Shown in pieces: positions 1 to 8,608 of a stretch of DNA of 64,000 bases. Each line of letters opens with the position of its first letter. Position 1 is the first letter of the stretch. The stretch is from contig NZ_CP156688.1 of the NCBI RefSeq assembly GCF_040616545.1, positions 1,860,001 to 1,924,000 on the forward strand, read 5' to 3'. The notes beneath the pieces were generated by a model. That model was not told the DNA's origin. It searched no databases and saw nothing but the letters and a program-made list of their open reading frames with translations. The position numbers and the translations under genes are program-made. This DNA is from Akkermansia muciniphila. Lineage in GTDB: Bacteria; Verrucomicrobiota; Verrucomicrobiia; Verrucomicrobiales; Akkermansiaceae.

Positions 1-1
1 C

Positions 2-865
2 AGCCTGGCCGTGAAGAGTGAAAAGGACTGTATGGCGCGCGCCACGATGCAGCAGCAGAAGTGGGAGGAAGCCAAGAGCTTCAAGGACGTGATGAAGAAC
101 TCCGCGGAAACGAATGCCCTGGACAAGAGCGACAAAAAGGGCCTCACCCGCGCTGAACTGGAAGAACGCCTGGGACTCCTTTCCGCCCGTTATGCGCAGA
201 ACCAGCAGGATCTGGCCGTCGTGCGCGACATCGCCGGCGTCTATGAACAAATGGAAGACTGGGCAAATGCCTATTCCTTCTACAACTATGCGTTCAGCCT
301 CAGCAACAATGACATTTCCCTGGAAAACAAGGCTTCGGAAATGAACGAGCGCTACCGCAAGGCCCAGGTGGAGGAAATTCGCAAACGCGCCGCCGCGGAA
401 CCTGACAACAAAGAACTTCAGGAACAGCTGGCCCAGTTCAGCAAGGACGCCGCTGAACAGCAGGTGGCCCTGTACCGCCAGCGCGTGGAAAACAACCCCA
501 CGGACCCGCAGACGCGTTTTGAGCTTGGCCAGGCCCTCTTTGACTGCGGAAGCTATACGGAAGCCATTCCGGAGCTCCAGCGCGCGCGCAACAACCCCCA
601 TATCCGCATCCGCGCCATGCTGCTGCTTGGCAAGTGCTATGATGCCAAGAACATGCATGACATGGCCCTGCGCCAGTTGGAGGAAGCCAACAAGGAGCTG
701 ATTGAAATGAATGACACCAAGAAGGAAATCCTTTACATGATCGGCCTGCTTGATGAAAAGCTGGGCCGGAAGGAGGAATCCCTGGCGGCCTTCCAGCAGA
801 TTTATGATGCCGAATACGGCTACCGTGACGTAGCGGCGCGCGTGGAATCCTCCTACAACAAGTAG
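2..865 (+). CDS. TPR-repeat protein, 5' end outside the window
   Basis: The reading frame is open to the window edge, so the true start lies upstream; a GTG at 11 is only the first possible internal start. About 287 residues are visible. The protein is hydrophilic and helical, with tetratricopeptide-like repeats of the type LGQALFDCGSYTEAIPELQRA and IAGVYEQMEDWANAYSFYNYAF, separated by charged, coiled-coil-like segments. TPR arrays usually mediate protein-protein contacts. No catalytic motif is visible and the partner is unknown. A strong hairpin follows 35 bases after the stop, so this is probably the last gene of its transcript. Confidence 0.75.
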   Translation, partial: SLAVKSEKDCMARATMQQQKWEEAKSFKDVMKNSAETNALDKSDKKGLTRAELEERLGLLSARYAQNQQDLAVVRDIAGVYEQMEDWANAYSFYNYAFSLSNNDISLENKASEMNERYRKAQVEEIRKRAAAEPDNKELQEQLAQFSKDAAEQQVALYRQRVENNPTDPQTRFELGQALFDCGSYTEAIPELQRARNNPHIRIRAMLLLGKCYDAKNMHDMALRQLEEANKELIEMNDTKKEILYMIGLLDEKLGRKEESLAAFQQIYDAEYGYRDVAARVESSYNK

Positions 866-900
866 GGCCTTCCCGCATGCTTCGCCCGCAAGGGCGCCAT

Positions 901-938
901 CCAGCAAGCCTCCGCCGGAAACGGCGGAGGCTTGCTGG
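901..938. terminator. Perfect 16-bp stem hairpin after the TPR gene
   Basis: Arms 901-916 and 923-938 are perfectly complementary and separated by a 6-base loop. No T-tract follows on the plus strand, so it may be a factor-assisted terminator or an mRNA-end stabiliser. The remaining bases to 1104 hold no convincing gene. Confidence 0.6.
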
Positions 939-1104
939 CAATGTCCGGTACCCCGTGGATGCTCCTCTGAATGGAACCAATCCTGAAGCCGTTGTCCTGA
1001 AGGCCGGGAATGTGCCAAATGAGTCTGCGGCGCGGTGTTTTTTCCTTCCGGCATCAGCCGGGGCAGGGGGCGGCCCGGGAGCGTGCGGCCGTGCCCGCCC
1101 GTAT

Positions 1105-1133
1105 TTGACAACGGAGGGGTTCAGTAATACACT
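1105..1133 (+). promoter_or_regulatory. Sigma70-like promoter of the isochorismatase-like gene
   Basis: TTGACA at 1105-1110 and TACACT at 1128-1133 are 17 bp apart. The start codon follows at 1177. The -35 is a consensus match and the -10 keeps the key second A and last T. Confidence 0.55.
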
Positions 1134-1176
1134 GGAAAAACGCCCGGCGGTAAAATTATGGCGGAGGCAGAAACTT

Positions 1177-1716
1177 ATGCGTGCATTACTGATTATTGAC
1201 GTTCAAAATGATTACTTTCCCGGTGGGCGTTGTGAACTGGTTGGTTCCGTTCAAGCCCTTGAACGGGTCAGGGCCGTGTTAAACCGGTTCCGGGAAAAGG
1301 AATGCCCGGTTATCTTTGTCCGGCATATCAACACCCGCCCCGGCGCCGCCTTTTTCCTTCCGGGCACCTCCGGCTCTGAAATCCATCCGGATATTGCCCC
1401 CATGGAAGGGGAGGCGGTTGTGGTCAAGCACGCCCCCAACAGCTTTTTCCAGACGAATCTTCAGGAGCTTTTACAGGCGGCGGGAATGGATGAACTGGTG
1501 GTTTGCGGAATGATGACCCATATGTGCATTGATACCACGGTGCGCGCCGCGAAGGATTACGGCATTCCGGTGACGCTGCTTTATGACGCCTGCGCCGCCA
1601 GGGATCTGGAGATCATGGGGAATTCCATCCCGGCGAACGTCGTGCATGATGCCTATATGGCCGGATTGAACGGCATGTTTGCCGAGGTCAAGCTTGCGGA
1701 GCAACTGGAATTTTAG
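1177..1716 (+). CDS. Isochorismatase-family cysteine hydrolase
   Basis: A 179-residue protein of the isochorismatase/nicotinamidase-like fold. The N-terminal strand LLIIDVQNDY carries the catalytic Asp (residue 8). A central VVKH supplies the Lys, and the MMTHMCIDTTVRAA stretch carries the nucleophilic Cys. The family hydrolyses amide or vinyl-ether bonds; the substrate (for example nicotinamide) cannot be fixed from sequence. The start at 1177 is chosen over upstream in-frame codons because a GGAGG-type ribosome site lies just before it and the protein then begins directly with the core strand. It is followed closely by a P-loop kinase gene, possibly in one transcript. Confidence 0.85.
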   Translation: MRALLIIDVQNDYFPGGRCELVGSVQALERVRAVLNRFREKECPVIFVRHINTRPGAAFFLPGTSGSEIHPDIAPMEGEAVVVKHAPNSFFQTNLQELLQAAGMDELVVCGMMTHMCIDTTVRAAKDYGIPVTLLYDACAARDLEIMGNSIPANVVHDAYMAGLNGMFAEVKLAEQLEF

Positions 1717-1749
1717 GCGTCCCGGACGCCCGTCATGGAGGGATTTCCG

Positions 1750-2265
1750 ATGGTTTTACTGATTGGCGGCGGTTCGCATACGGGAAAAACGCTTGCGGCG
1801 CAGCGGGTGCTGGAAAAGTACTCCTATCCCTATTTGTCCATTGACCATTTAAAAATGGGGCTGATACGCAGCGGAATGTGCTCTCTCACGCCTGAAAGTT
1901 CCGATGAAGAGCTGACGCCCTTCCTCTGGAACATCATCCGGGAAATCGTAAAAACCGCGGTCGAGAACAGGCAGAATCTGGTGGTGGAAGGCTGCTACAT
2001 CCCGTTTGACTGGAAAAAGGATTTTGACTCCGCCAGTCTGAAGCAGATTCGGTATGTGTGCCTGATTTTTTCAGAGGACTATATTCGCCGGCATTACCAT
2101 GATATCATGAACCACGCAAACGTGATGGAGCGGCGGCTGGAGGACGCCTCCTGCACACGGGAAAGGCTGCTGCGGGAAAACCGGGATAACCTGGAACAGT
2201 GCAGGCGGCACGGGTGTGATTATGTGCTGATCGACGGGGCCTATCGCGTGGATATTGCGCTGTAA
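1750..2265 (+). CDS. Small P-loop kinase-like protein
   Basis: About 171 residues with a P-loop near the N-terminus (GGGSHTGKT), followed by segments typical of adenylate-kinase or 2-phosphoglycerate-kinase-like NTPases (YLSIDHLKMGL, NLVVEGCYIPFDW, YVCLIFSEDYI) and a basic RRLEDASCTRERLLRENR segment that could be the lid. It probably transfers phosphate from ATP to a small molecule; the acceptor is unknown. An ATG at 1735 is in frame, but GGAGGG at 1737-1742 gives ideal spacing for the ATG at 1750. It follows the hydrolase gene by 33 bases. Confidence 0.7.
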   Translation: MVLLIGGGSHTGKTLAAQRVLEKYSYPYLSIDHLKMGLIRSGMCSLTPESSDEELTPFLWNIIREIVKTAVENRQNLVVEGCYIPFDWKKDFDSASLKQIRYVCLIFSEDYIRRHYHDIMNHANVMERRLEDASCTRERLLRENRDNLEQCRRHGCDYVLIDGAYRVDIAL

Positions 2266-2342
2266 AAGATGGCGGAGATCACGGTTCCGGAGTTGTCGGA
2301 GGCATGGAACGGCGGTGAATTCCTGCCGTCTTCATTTTGCCC

Positions 2343-2370
2343 TTGCTCCTTGAAAAAGAAATGCTAGCGT
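2343..2370 (+). promoter_or_regulatory. Promoter-like sequence before secreted pair A1-B1
   Basis: TTGCTC at 2343-2348 and TAGCGT at 2365-2370 are 16 bp apart, with an upstream TGC giving an extended -10 look. The two later gene pairs have the same arrangement, which supports it, but each single site is weak. Confidence 0.35.
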
Positions 2371-2378
2371 GAAGTATT

Positions 2379-3242
2379 GTGAAAACTGCCCTGATGAAAC
2401 TTATTCCCGTCTTCTCCGCGGTTTGCCTGTCGGCAAACGTTCCCGCGCGGAGTGATGAAGTTCCGCCGGAAAAGATGGTTTCCGTGTCTCTTTTGTCGGC
2501 TGCAAGTGAAACCCCATGGAAGCCGGGAATGAAAAAAACGCGGAAAAAATTCATGGTGGTTTTGGGCTTTTCCGTTCCTGCTCCTGGTAAAATCATAGGC
2601 TGCCGGAAGGATGGCGTTCATCTGAAGATAGGTGATTCCTCCGGCGCGTCCGGCGCCCCGTCTGATTATCGGGATTCTCTGAGTTCCAGTGATCCGGAAC
2701 TCGCGATGGAAATGGAGAATTGGCTCCCCTCCCCGGCCGCCCGCTGGGTGAGCGTGACAGGAAATGTTTCTCTTGTCACCGGGGAAAAAGAAATGCTGTC
2801 TGAAGGGGCGCTTTTCTCCATGAAGGAGAAAAAGGAGGAAAGGCCTCTCGTTCTGAAAGGCGGCGGGTTGATGGATGACGGCCGGACGGGGGATGTCAAG
2901 ACTGCCGTGACCCTGGAATGGTCCCTTAACAAGAGTTCCGGGGAGATCTATATGAGTGTGAAACTGAGCTCTCCACGCCTCCTTGGCGTGAAAGGCGTGA
3001 CGCTTATGAAGCCGGACGGCACTCCCGTTATAGGAAGGAACTGGTGCAGCAGCCAATCTCCCGGTTCCGGCGGCCGCTCTTCATGGGAGTGGGAGTGGAA
3101 TTACGGGCTGGACCCCGGTGAACAGGGGGAAATACAGGTTTTTGTGAATTATATGACCGGACTGGAGCAGGTGGATGTACCTGTGGATATGAAAATAGGC
3201 CTGTCCGGAATGGCCGGAGAAACTTCAGGTGGACAAGGATGA
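2379..3242 (+). CDS. Secreted protein of unknown family, copy A1
   Basis: A 287-residue protein with an N-terminal signal peptide (MKLIPVFSAVCLSANVPARS region). It starts at GTG 2379 or ATG 2394. No known enzyme family is recognised. The mature part appears to have two beta-rich halves. The first ends in ARWVSVTGNVSLV; the second ends near the C-terminus in VDVPVDMKIGLSG. Both landmarks recur in the five following genes, marking it as a paralogue. It overlaps the next gene by four bases (ATGA), so the two are probably translated together. Location is likely periplasmic or extracellular; function unknown. Confidence 0.75.
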   Translation: MKTALMKLIPVFSAVCLSANVPARSDEVPPEKMVSVSLLSAASETPWKPGMKKTRKKFMVVLGFSVPAPGKIIGCRKDGVHLKIGDSSGASGAPSDYRDSLSSSDPELAMEMENWLPSPAARWVSVTGNVSLVTGEKEMLSEGALFSMKEKKEERPLVLKGGGLMDDGRTGDVKTAVTLEWSLNKSSGEIYMSVKLSSPRLLGVKGVTLMKPDGTPVIGRNWCSSQSPGSGGRSSWEWEWNYGLDPGEQGEIQVFVNYMTGLEQVDVPVDMKIGLSGMAGETSGGQG

Positions 3243-4147
3243 TGAATGCGATGCGTTATTTATGGTTCGGCATCTGCGCCTGCCTGGCGGCTTGGCAGCC
3301 ATGCCGGGGCGCCGGCAGTGAAAAGGAGGAGAAAAAGGTGGAAATAGCCTTTACGAAGGCGGGCCTGGAGCGGAGTTCGGAAAATGGGGAAAGAACAGGA
3401 GATTTGCAGTGGAAGTGCCAGGCGGTGCTTTTTATTCCTGAACCCTGGGACTTTGAAACCCGCTCCGTTGCGGAAAGGCAATCTGTGAAGATGTGGGATA
3501 TGGACGGCAGGGAATTGTCTCCTGTGGAGTTTCATACGGGCTGGCTGAACGGACGGGAGGAGAAAGGGGTGAGTTATGCGGAAATTCAGGGCGCGGCTGT
3601 CTGCCTGCCGCCTGCCGGCTGTACGCAGGTCCGGATGAAGGGGAACCTGAGGGTTCCGGTGGTGCGCATGCTGGAAAGTCCCGTCTATGAACTCCCCTTC
3701 AAGGCGGAGGCTTCTTCTCTTATTCCGCTGCCGGGCAGTGAGGAGGGTTATGCCAGGAATGCGGATGATGTGGTAAAGTCAAATGAGCTGCCCCTGGGAG
3801 AGCTTTATGTGGGGAAGTGTGAGTGGAAGAGGGGCGATGGAGAAAAGCAGCTCGCCCTGCGCATTTGCCTGGACGCCAATCATCGGTTTAGGCTGGAAAA
3901 AATCGAGCTTCTCGACGGGAAGGGGGAGGTGATGGAGTACACGAGTCCCAACAGGTCCGACATTGATGAACAGTCACAATGCTGGTACGCTGATTTTACG
4001 TTTTCTCCCCCGGAAAAGATGGATCAGGGCAAATGCAGAGTCCGGCTGATTTACAAGACAGCGCCGGAGTATGTTACCGTTCCCGTGGACGTCAGGTTTG
4101 GAGTGGGAGGGGAAATACGGGCGGAAGCGGAAAAGAAAGCCACGTAG
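3239..4147 (+). CDS. Secreted protein of unknown family, copy B1
   Basis: A 302-residue protein with a signal peptide (MRYLWFGICACLAAWQPCRG). It belongs to the B subgroup of the six-paralogue array: WDMDGRELSPVEFHTG and VRMKGNLRVPVVR in the first half, and VTVPVDVRFGVGGEI close to the C-terminus. No catalytic motif is visible. It starts inside the stop of A1 (ATGA overlap). It is closer to B2 and B3 than to its neighbour A1, so the ancestral unit was probably an A-B pair that was duplicated as a block. Confidence 0.75.
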   Translation: MMNAMRYLWFGICACLAAWQPCRGAGSEKEEKKVEIAFTKAGLERSSENGERTGDLQWKCQAVLFIPEPWDFETRSVAERQSVKMWDMDGRELSPVEFHTGWLNGREEKGVSYAEIQGAAVCLPPAGCTQVRMKGNLRVPVVRMLESPVYELPFKAEASSLIPLPGSEEGYARNADDVVKSNELPLGELYVGKCEWKRGDGEKQLALRICLDANHRFRLEKIELLDGKGEVMEYTSPNRSDIDEQSQCWYADFTFSPPEKMDQGKCRVRLIYKTAPEYVTVPVDVRFGVGGEIRAEAEKKAT

Positions 4148-4196
4148 CGTTTTGTTGGAATTGGGGACGGTTCTTTGATGGCGGGCCGTTTTCAAC

Positions 4197-4224
4197 TTGT
4201 CCTGTCCGGGAAACCTGCTATGGT
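4197..4224 (+). promoter_or_regulatory. Promoter-like sequence before secreted pair A2-B2
   Basis: TTGTCC at 4197-4202 and TATGGT at 4219-4224 are 16 bp apart, with TGC before the -10. It lies in the 100-base gap between B1 and A2, and the start codon is at 4248. Confidence 0.4.
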
Positions 4225-4247
4225 GGGAAAGTCCCAACCCCCTGCCT

Positions 4248-5111
4248 ATGTGTCATTATTGCCTGACCACCCTGGCTCTTCTCTGCCTGGCCGCTTTTTC
4301 CGGCGCCGCCGGAAAGGAAAGTCCTGAAGAACCTGCCGTCTCCGTTTCCCTGGACGGATGGGAAACGAATCTGCGGAACGTGCGGCCGTCTTTAACTCCG
4401 TCCTGGTCGTTTTCCATGGAGTTGAAGATAGCGGAAACATCCCCTTCATGGAAAGTGGTTGATGGTGAAGAGTCCGGCGCCAGGCTGACTCTGGCGGATT
4501 CGGAAGGAAGTTCCTGCGCCGTCCGCCGTTTCAGTTACAGCGCATCCCATTCATCGGAACAGGCCCGCAGGGCCGGAACGGTTTCCCTGCAAACGGATTC
4601 CTGGCTCCCTGCGGAAGGCGCCGGATGGGTGGAAGCCAGGGGGGAGATCCCCTTCATCATGTCCAGTGATTCCGCCGTCTCGGAAAGTGTTGCGCTCAAG
4701 GTGGCGGTAAAGGATTTTTCCGTTCCGCTGGTTCTCAGGAATGCCGGAGTGGACGGAAAGGACGTGAAGGTGGAATTGAAAGGCTATTATGAGGAGGGTG
4801 AAGCCGGAGGGGAAGCCCGTACGCTAAGGATCAGCATGACTTCTTCCGCACTGCTCGGCTTTCTGGACTTTGAACTGTACTCGATGGATGGCGCTCCGCT
4901 GCTGGCGGAGAATTACGGTTCCAGCTACGGAAGTTCCCTTAAGCATTATGAATGGGAACGGTATTTCCGGATGCAGGAGGATAAGATGGAAGAACTGAAG
5001 GTCTCCGTTAAATATGCGGCAGGATTAAAAAAAATCATGGTTCCCGTCCATGTCCGGTGCGGGATGTTTGGAGAAGTGAAACAACCGGATAACCGGAACA
5101 GGGAGGATTAG
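4248..5111 (+). CDS. Secreted protein of unknown family, copy A2
   Basis: 287 residues from ATG 4248, the same length as A1. This start is preferred over the upstream TTG at 4197 because it opens directly into a signal peptide (CHYCLTTLALLCLAAFSGAAG) and leaves room for a promoter. Paralogue landmarks are LTLADSEGSSCAVRRFSY, AGWVEARGEIPFI and the C-terminal IMVPVHVRCGMFGEV. The subgroup-A FxMDGxP-like strand is visible as ELYSMDGAPLLAENYG. Function is unknown. The next gene begins one base after its stop. Confidence 0.75.
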   Translation: MCHYCLTTLALLCLAAFSGAAGKESPEEPAVSVSLDGWETNLRNVRPSLTPSWSFSMELKIAETSPSWKVVDGEESGARLTLADSEGSSCAVRRFSYSASHSSEQARRAGTVSLQTDSWLPAEGAGWVEARGEIPFIMSSDSAVSESVALKVAVKDFSVPLVLRNAGVDGKDVKVELKGYYEEGEAGGEARTLRISMTSSALLGFLDFELYSMDGAPLLAENYGSSYGSSLKHYEWERYFRMQEDKMEELKVSVKYAAGLKKIMVPVHVRCGMFGEVKQPDNRNRED

Positions 5112-5112
5112 C

Positions 5113-6018
5113 ATGGAGAGTTGGAGCATGATGTGTACCCGGGCGCTGCTGTGCGCCGCCATGGTTTCAGGAGTGGCCGCCTGGGGCGGAGGAAAGCCGG
5201 AAGGGAAAAATCCGGTGGAGGCTGTTTTTACTTCCGTCGGGGTGGAAAGAGACAAAGTGTGGATCAATGGCCAGCCGCAGGAATCCGGGCTGAAGCTGAA
5301 ATTCACTGTGAACTTCAGCGTCAGGGAGCCATTGGGCTTTTTAAGCCAGTATAATGACCGCCTCCAGTATCTGGAGGCGACGGATTCCACAGGCAGGAAA
5401 CTGGCTCCGGTGGAGTTTGAGATGAGCAGTATGTATCCCCGGAGTGAAAAGGGGGTGGTGAAGACATCCGTCAATGGAGTTGCGGGAGAATTTCCTTCTC
5501 CCTCCGCCTCCTGGGTCCGGCTGAAGGGCGTCTTCCGCGTGCCCGTCTCCCGTTCCATGAAGAGTACGGTTCATGAGCTGCCTCTGCAACAAGGGGTTGA
5601 AATGCATGCCCCGCTGCCGGGTAATGATGACCGGGAGGAAGAGGCGGGGGAAGACATCGTCATCCCTGAAAGCGTACCCGCAGGCAGGTTTTTCATTGAG
5701 GAATGCCGTTCGTTTGAAAGGAATGGGAAGAAGATGGTGGAAGTAAAATTGGGGCTGGCGGTGGAAACCCCGTTTGACCTGGACCAATTTGAAATTCTCA
5801 ATGAGAAGGATGAAGTTCTGGAGGCCGATGAGAGAGGGGGAAGCTCCAGCATGAGTTCCAATTCCAGGTCATGGACAAAACGTTTTCAGTTTGAAGCTCC
5901 GGAGAATCTCCAAAAGCTCCGGTTCCGGATGATTTACAACGTTCCGCTGGAACCCGTCGCCGTGCCTGTGGACGTCAGGCTGGGGATGAGGGGAGAGATC
6001 AGGGACAAGAAAAAGTAA
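5113..6018 (+). CDS. Secreted protein of unknown family, copy B2
   Basis: 301 residues with an N-terminal signal peptide (MCTRALLCAAMVSGVAAWG). It shows the clearest form of the B-type pattern: LEATDSTGRKLAPVEFEM, then ASWVRLKGVFRVPVSR, then a linker rich in acidic residues, then a second domain ending VAVPVDVRLGMRGEI. No known domain is recognised. It is translationally close-coupled to A2. The gap to A3 is 91 bases and contains its own promoter-like sequence. Confidence 0.75.
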   Translation: MESWSMMCTRALLCAAMVSGVAAWGGGKPEGKNPVEAVFTSVGVERDKVWINGQPQESGLKLKFTVNFSVREPLGFLSQYNDRLQYLEATDSTGRKLAPVEFEMSSMYPRSEKGVVKTSVNGVAGEFPSPSASWVRLKGVFRVPVSRSMKSTVHELPLQQGVEMHAPLPGNDDREEEAGEDIVIPESVPAGRFFIEECRSFERNGKKMVEVKLGLAVETPFDLDQFEILNEKDEVLEADERGGSSSMSSNSRSWTKRFQFEAPENLQKLRFRMIYNVPLEPVAVPVDVRLGMRGEIRDKKK

Positions 6019-6058
6019 TGGGGATTCCGCTCCTGCGCCTGTTTGTTGTTCTATTTGA

Positions 6059-6086
6059 TTGTATTGGCGGTTAAGCGGCTTATATT
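6059..6086 (+). promoter_or_regulatory. Promoter-like sequence before secreted pair A3-B3
   Basis: TTGTAT at 6059-6064 and TATATT at 6081-6086 are 16 bp apart, in the gap after B2. The start codon is at 6110. Confidence 0.4.
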
Positions 6087-6109
6087 GAATCAACCTCTGC
6101 CTTTTTGCG

Positions 6110-6985
6110 ATGTTGCGTTTATTAATGATGCTGCTGCCGGCAGCCTGCATGACGGGAGCGCTGCACGCGGAAATCCTTTCCCGGCCCCGGGTGCAGGCGC
6201 AGTTTGACAGTCTTCAGTTCCAGTATGGAGAGCTGGGCGAGTCCGGGCTTTCTCCCGGGCTCTGCGTCCAGTGGAATCTAAGGCTTCAGTGTAACCCTCC
6301 CTGGCGGGTGGCGTATGTGCGCCAGGACGGGGAAAAGCCGGAAGTGGCGGATTCCCGCGGCACCCGCATGCCGAATCCTCTGCTGTCTTTTTGCACGGCG
6401 GAGAACTGTGACAAGTCTGCCGCTTTCCGGGCAAACCTCCATATCCGGGGGGAGAAATGGAGGCCGGCCCCCCGCTCCGTGTGGATGTCCGTGCGGGGCC
6501 GCATGCCTGTAGCCGTGTCCTGTACGGAAAAACTGTCGGAAAAAGTAACGCTCTCCCTGAAAGATGGAGAAAAAACGTCCATCGTATTGAAAGGCGCCGC
6601 CCTGGGGAAGGAGAGTGACGTGCGCGCTTCCGTCACGGTGGAATGGTGCCGCCCGAACCGCCGGAAGGGCAGGGAGGGAGTTGCGGCCGTTATCCTGGTG
6701 AAGACCCCCGTACCCTGCGGAATCAAGGAGCTGGAATTTTTTACGGTGGACGGCCGTCCGGGTGACGTTTCCAAATCTTACGAGGCATTCCATGGCAGTT
6801 ACGGCCAGTATTACTGGCTGCAGAACATCTGGATGGGCACAGAGAGCAAGGACCGGTTCAAGATGGCCGTAAAATATGCCTCCGGCTTGCAGGAGGTGAT
6901 GGTGCCCGTGTCCTTCAAGGCGGGCATGGGTGGCATCGTGGAACCCGTCCGGAAGGGTGGGGAGAAAAAGGAGGGGAAAAAATGA
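6110..6985 (+). CDS. Secreted protein of unknown family, copy A3
   Basis: 291 residues with a short signal peptide (LRLLMMLLPAACMTGALHA). Relative to A1 and A2 it is diverged and rich in Arg and Cys. It keeps the shared landmarks VWMSVRGRMPVAV, FFTVDGRPGDVSKSYEAFHG, and VMVPVSFKAGMGGIV before a Lys-rich tail. No enzymatic motif is recognised. It overlaps B3 by four bases (ATGA), as A1 does B1. Confidence 0.75.
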   Translation: MLRLLMMLLPAACMTGALHAEILSRPRVQAQFDSLQFQYGELGESGLSPGLCVQWNLRLQCNPPWRVAYVRQDGEKPEVADSRGTRMPNPLLSFCTAENCDKSAAFRANLHIRGEKWRPAPRSVWMSVRGRMPVAVSCTEKLSEKVTLSLKDGEKTSIVLKGAALGKESDVRASVTVEWCRPNRRKGREGVAAVILVKTPVPCGIKELEFFTVDGRPGDVSKSYEAFHGSYGQYYWLQNIWMGTESKDRFKMAVKYASGLQEVMVPVSFKAGMGGIVEPVRKGGEKKEGKK

Positions 6986-7851
6986 AGACTGCCGGATTAG
7001 CCTGCTGGATGATGTGTTGCGCCCTCGGCGCCCTGGCCGGTGATGGCGGCGCCCCAAAGATTCCTGTGGAAACGGGGCTCAGGAGCATGGAAATCAGCTG
7101 CGGGGAAGCCGGGGAGGCGGAGGAGCAGGCGCCCCGGGCCGTTAAATTGTCTTTTGCGCTGAACTTTGGGGTGGCTGAGCCGTTTGATCTGAACGGGAAT
7201 GGCCAGGCGGGCGGGCAGAGCCTGGAGGCGGAGGACTCCACGGGAAGGAAACTGGGCGCTGTAACCTTTGACGTGTGGAATTTGCACACCAGGAAAAGGG
7301 GGAAGATAAGAGTAACCATGCTCAAGGGGGAATGCCCGGAGCTTCCTTCTCCGGAGGCTGAATGGATTCGGCTGCATGGCACCTTCCGCCTCCCCGTAAC
7401 GCGTGAGGTTCCCAGCCCGGTTTATGATTTTTCCCTCAGTGAAGGGGCAGTCTCATTCCCTGTGACTCTTGCCGGACCGGAGGAAGAACCGCAGGAATGC
7501 GCCGGAGACCTGGCGGTGGCGGGAGATGCGGGAACGGAGGAACTGTCCGTGAAGGTTTCCCGCCGCATGGGGGAAAAATGGCTGCTGGAAGCCATGCTCT
7601 GGAATGACAAGGGTTACCGGATCACTTCCTGGGAGCTGATGGACGGGGATGGAAAACCATTGAAGACGGATTTCGTCAGCGGTATCATCTCCCGCGATTC
7701 CGGCCGTTCCGGAACCGGGCAGTCCATGGCGGTGGATGCCGGGACGGACCTCGGCAAGCTGAAAATCAGGCTATACCGCAAGGAAGACATGGGGATGGTC
7801 CCCCTCCCGGTGGACATGAAGATGGGGCTGGACGGAACAGTCCGGGAGTAA
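6982..7851 (+). CDS. Secreted protein of unknown family, copy B3
   Basis: 289 residues with a signal peptide (AGLACWMMCCALGALAG). B-type landmarks are LEAEDSTGRKLGAVTFDVW, AEWIRLHGTFRLPVTRE and the C-terminal VPLPVDMKMGLDGTV. It is the last gene of the array. The convergent amino-acid transporter operon ends only eight bases beyond its stop, with no obvious hairpin between. Function is unknown. Confidence 0.75.
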   Translation: MKTAGLACWMMCCALGALAGDGGAPKIPVETGLRSMEISCGEAGEAEEQAPRAVKLSFALNFGVAEPFDLNGNGQAGGQSLEAEDSTGRKLGAVTFDVWNLHTRKRGKIRVTMLKGECPELPSPEAEWIRLHGTFRLPVTREVPSPVYDFSLSEGAVSFPVTLAGPEEEPQECAGDLAVAGDAGTEELSVKVSRRMGEKWLLEAMLWNDKGYRITSWELMDGDGKPLKTDFVSGIISRDSGRSGTGQSMAVDAGTDLGKLKIRLYRKEDMGMVPLPVDMKMGLDGTVRE

Positions 7852-7858
7852 AAGGGCA

Positions 7859-8608
7859 TCAGAGCACCTTGGAGAAGAATTCCTTCAACCGGGGGTTGGA
7901 GGGATGGTCAATGAGCTGGGCCGGAGGCCCCTCCTCCACGATTTTTCCCTGGTCCATGAACAGGATGCGGGAGGCTACCTCGCGCGCGAAGCCTATTTCA
8001 TGGGTGACCACCACCATGGTCAGGCCGCCCTGCGCCAGGTCCTTCATCAGGGAAAGCACTTCCCCCACCATTTCCGGATCCAGGGCGGATGTGGGCTCGT
8101 CAAACAGGATCACGTCCGGATTCATGACCAGCGCGCGCACGATGGCGATGCGCTGCTTCTGCCCCCCGGAAAGCTGGAGGGGATAGGAGTTCCGCTTGTC
8201 GTACAGGCCGATGCGCCGGAGCAGGGCCTCCGCCTGTTCCACGGCTTCCTTCCTGGTGGAGCGGCCCGTTTTAACGGGGGCTATGGTGATGTTTTCCAGA
8301 ATGGTCAGGTGCGGAAACAGGTTGAAGTGCTGGAAAACCATGCCCACGTGCTGGCGGAATTTGTTGACGTCCGCATGGGGGGCGGTGATCGGTTCCCCCT
8401 TGAAGCGGATTTCCCCGGAGGTAGGCTCCTCCAGCAGGTTCAGGCAGCGCAGGAAGGTGCTTTTTCCGGAGCCGGAGGGGCCCACGATGAAGACCACTTC
8501 CCCCTGGTGAATCTGCGTGGTGACGTCATTCACCGCATGCACGGCATTGAATTCCTTCACCAGATGGCTGATCTGGAACATGGGCGTGTTCCCGGGCTGT
8601 TCATTCAT
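7859..8608 (-). CDS. Polar amino-acid ABC transporter, ATP-binding protein
   Basis: A 249-residue ATPase of the GlnQ/HisP type. Walker A is GPSGSGKST (residues 43-51), the Q-loop lies in [10 protein letters not shown], the signature is LSGGQKQR, Walker B is [12 protein letters not shown], and the switch His is in [10 protein letters not shown]. It would hydrolyse ATP in the cytoplasm to drive uptake through the permease encoded just upstream. It starts eight bases inside the end of that permease gene, consistent with one operon and coupled translation. Confidence 0.92.
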   Translation of the reverse strand: MNEQPGNTPMFQISHLVKEFNAVHAVNDVTTQIHQGEVVFIVGPSGSGKSTFLRCLNLLEEPTSGEIRFKGEPITAPHADVNKFRQHVGMVFQHFNLFPHLTILENITIAPVKTGRSTRKEAVEQAEALLRRIGLYDKRNSYPLQLSGGQKQRIAIVRALVMNPDVILFDEPTSALDPEMVGEVLSLMKDLAQGGLTMVVVTHEIGFAREVASRILFMDQGKIVEEGPPAQLIDHPSNPRLKEFFSKVL

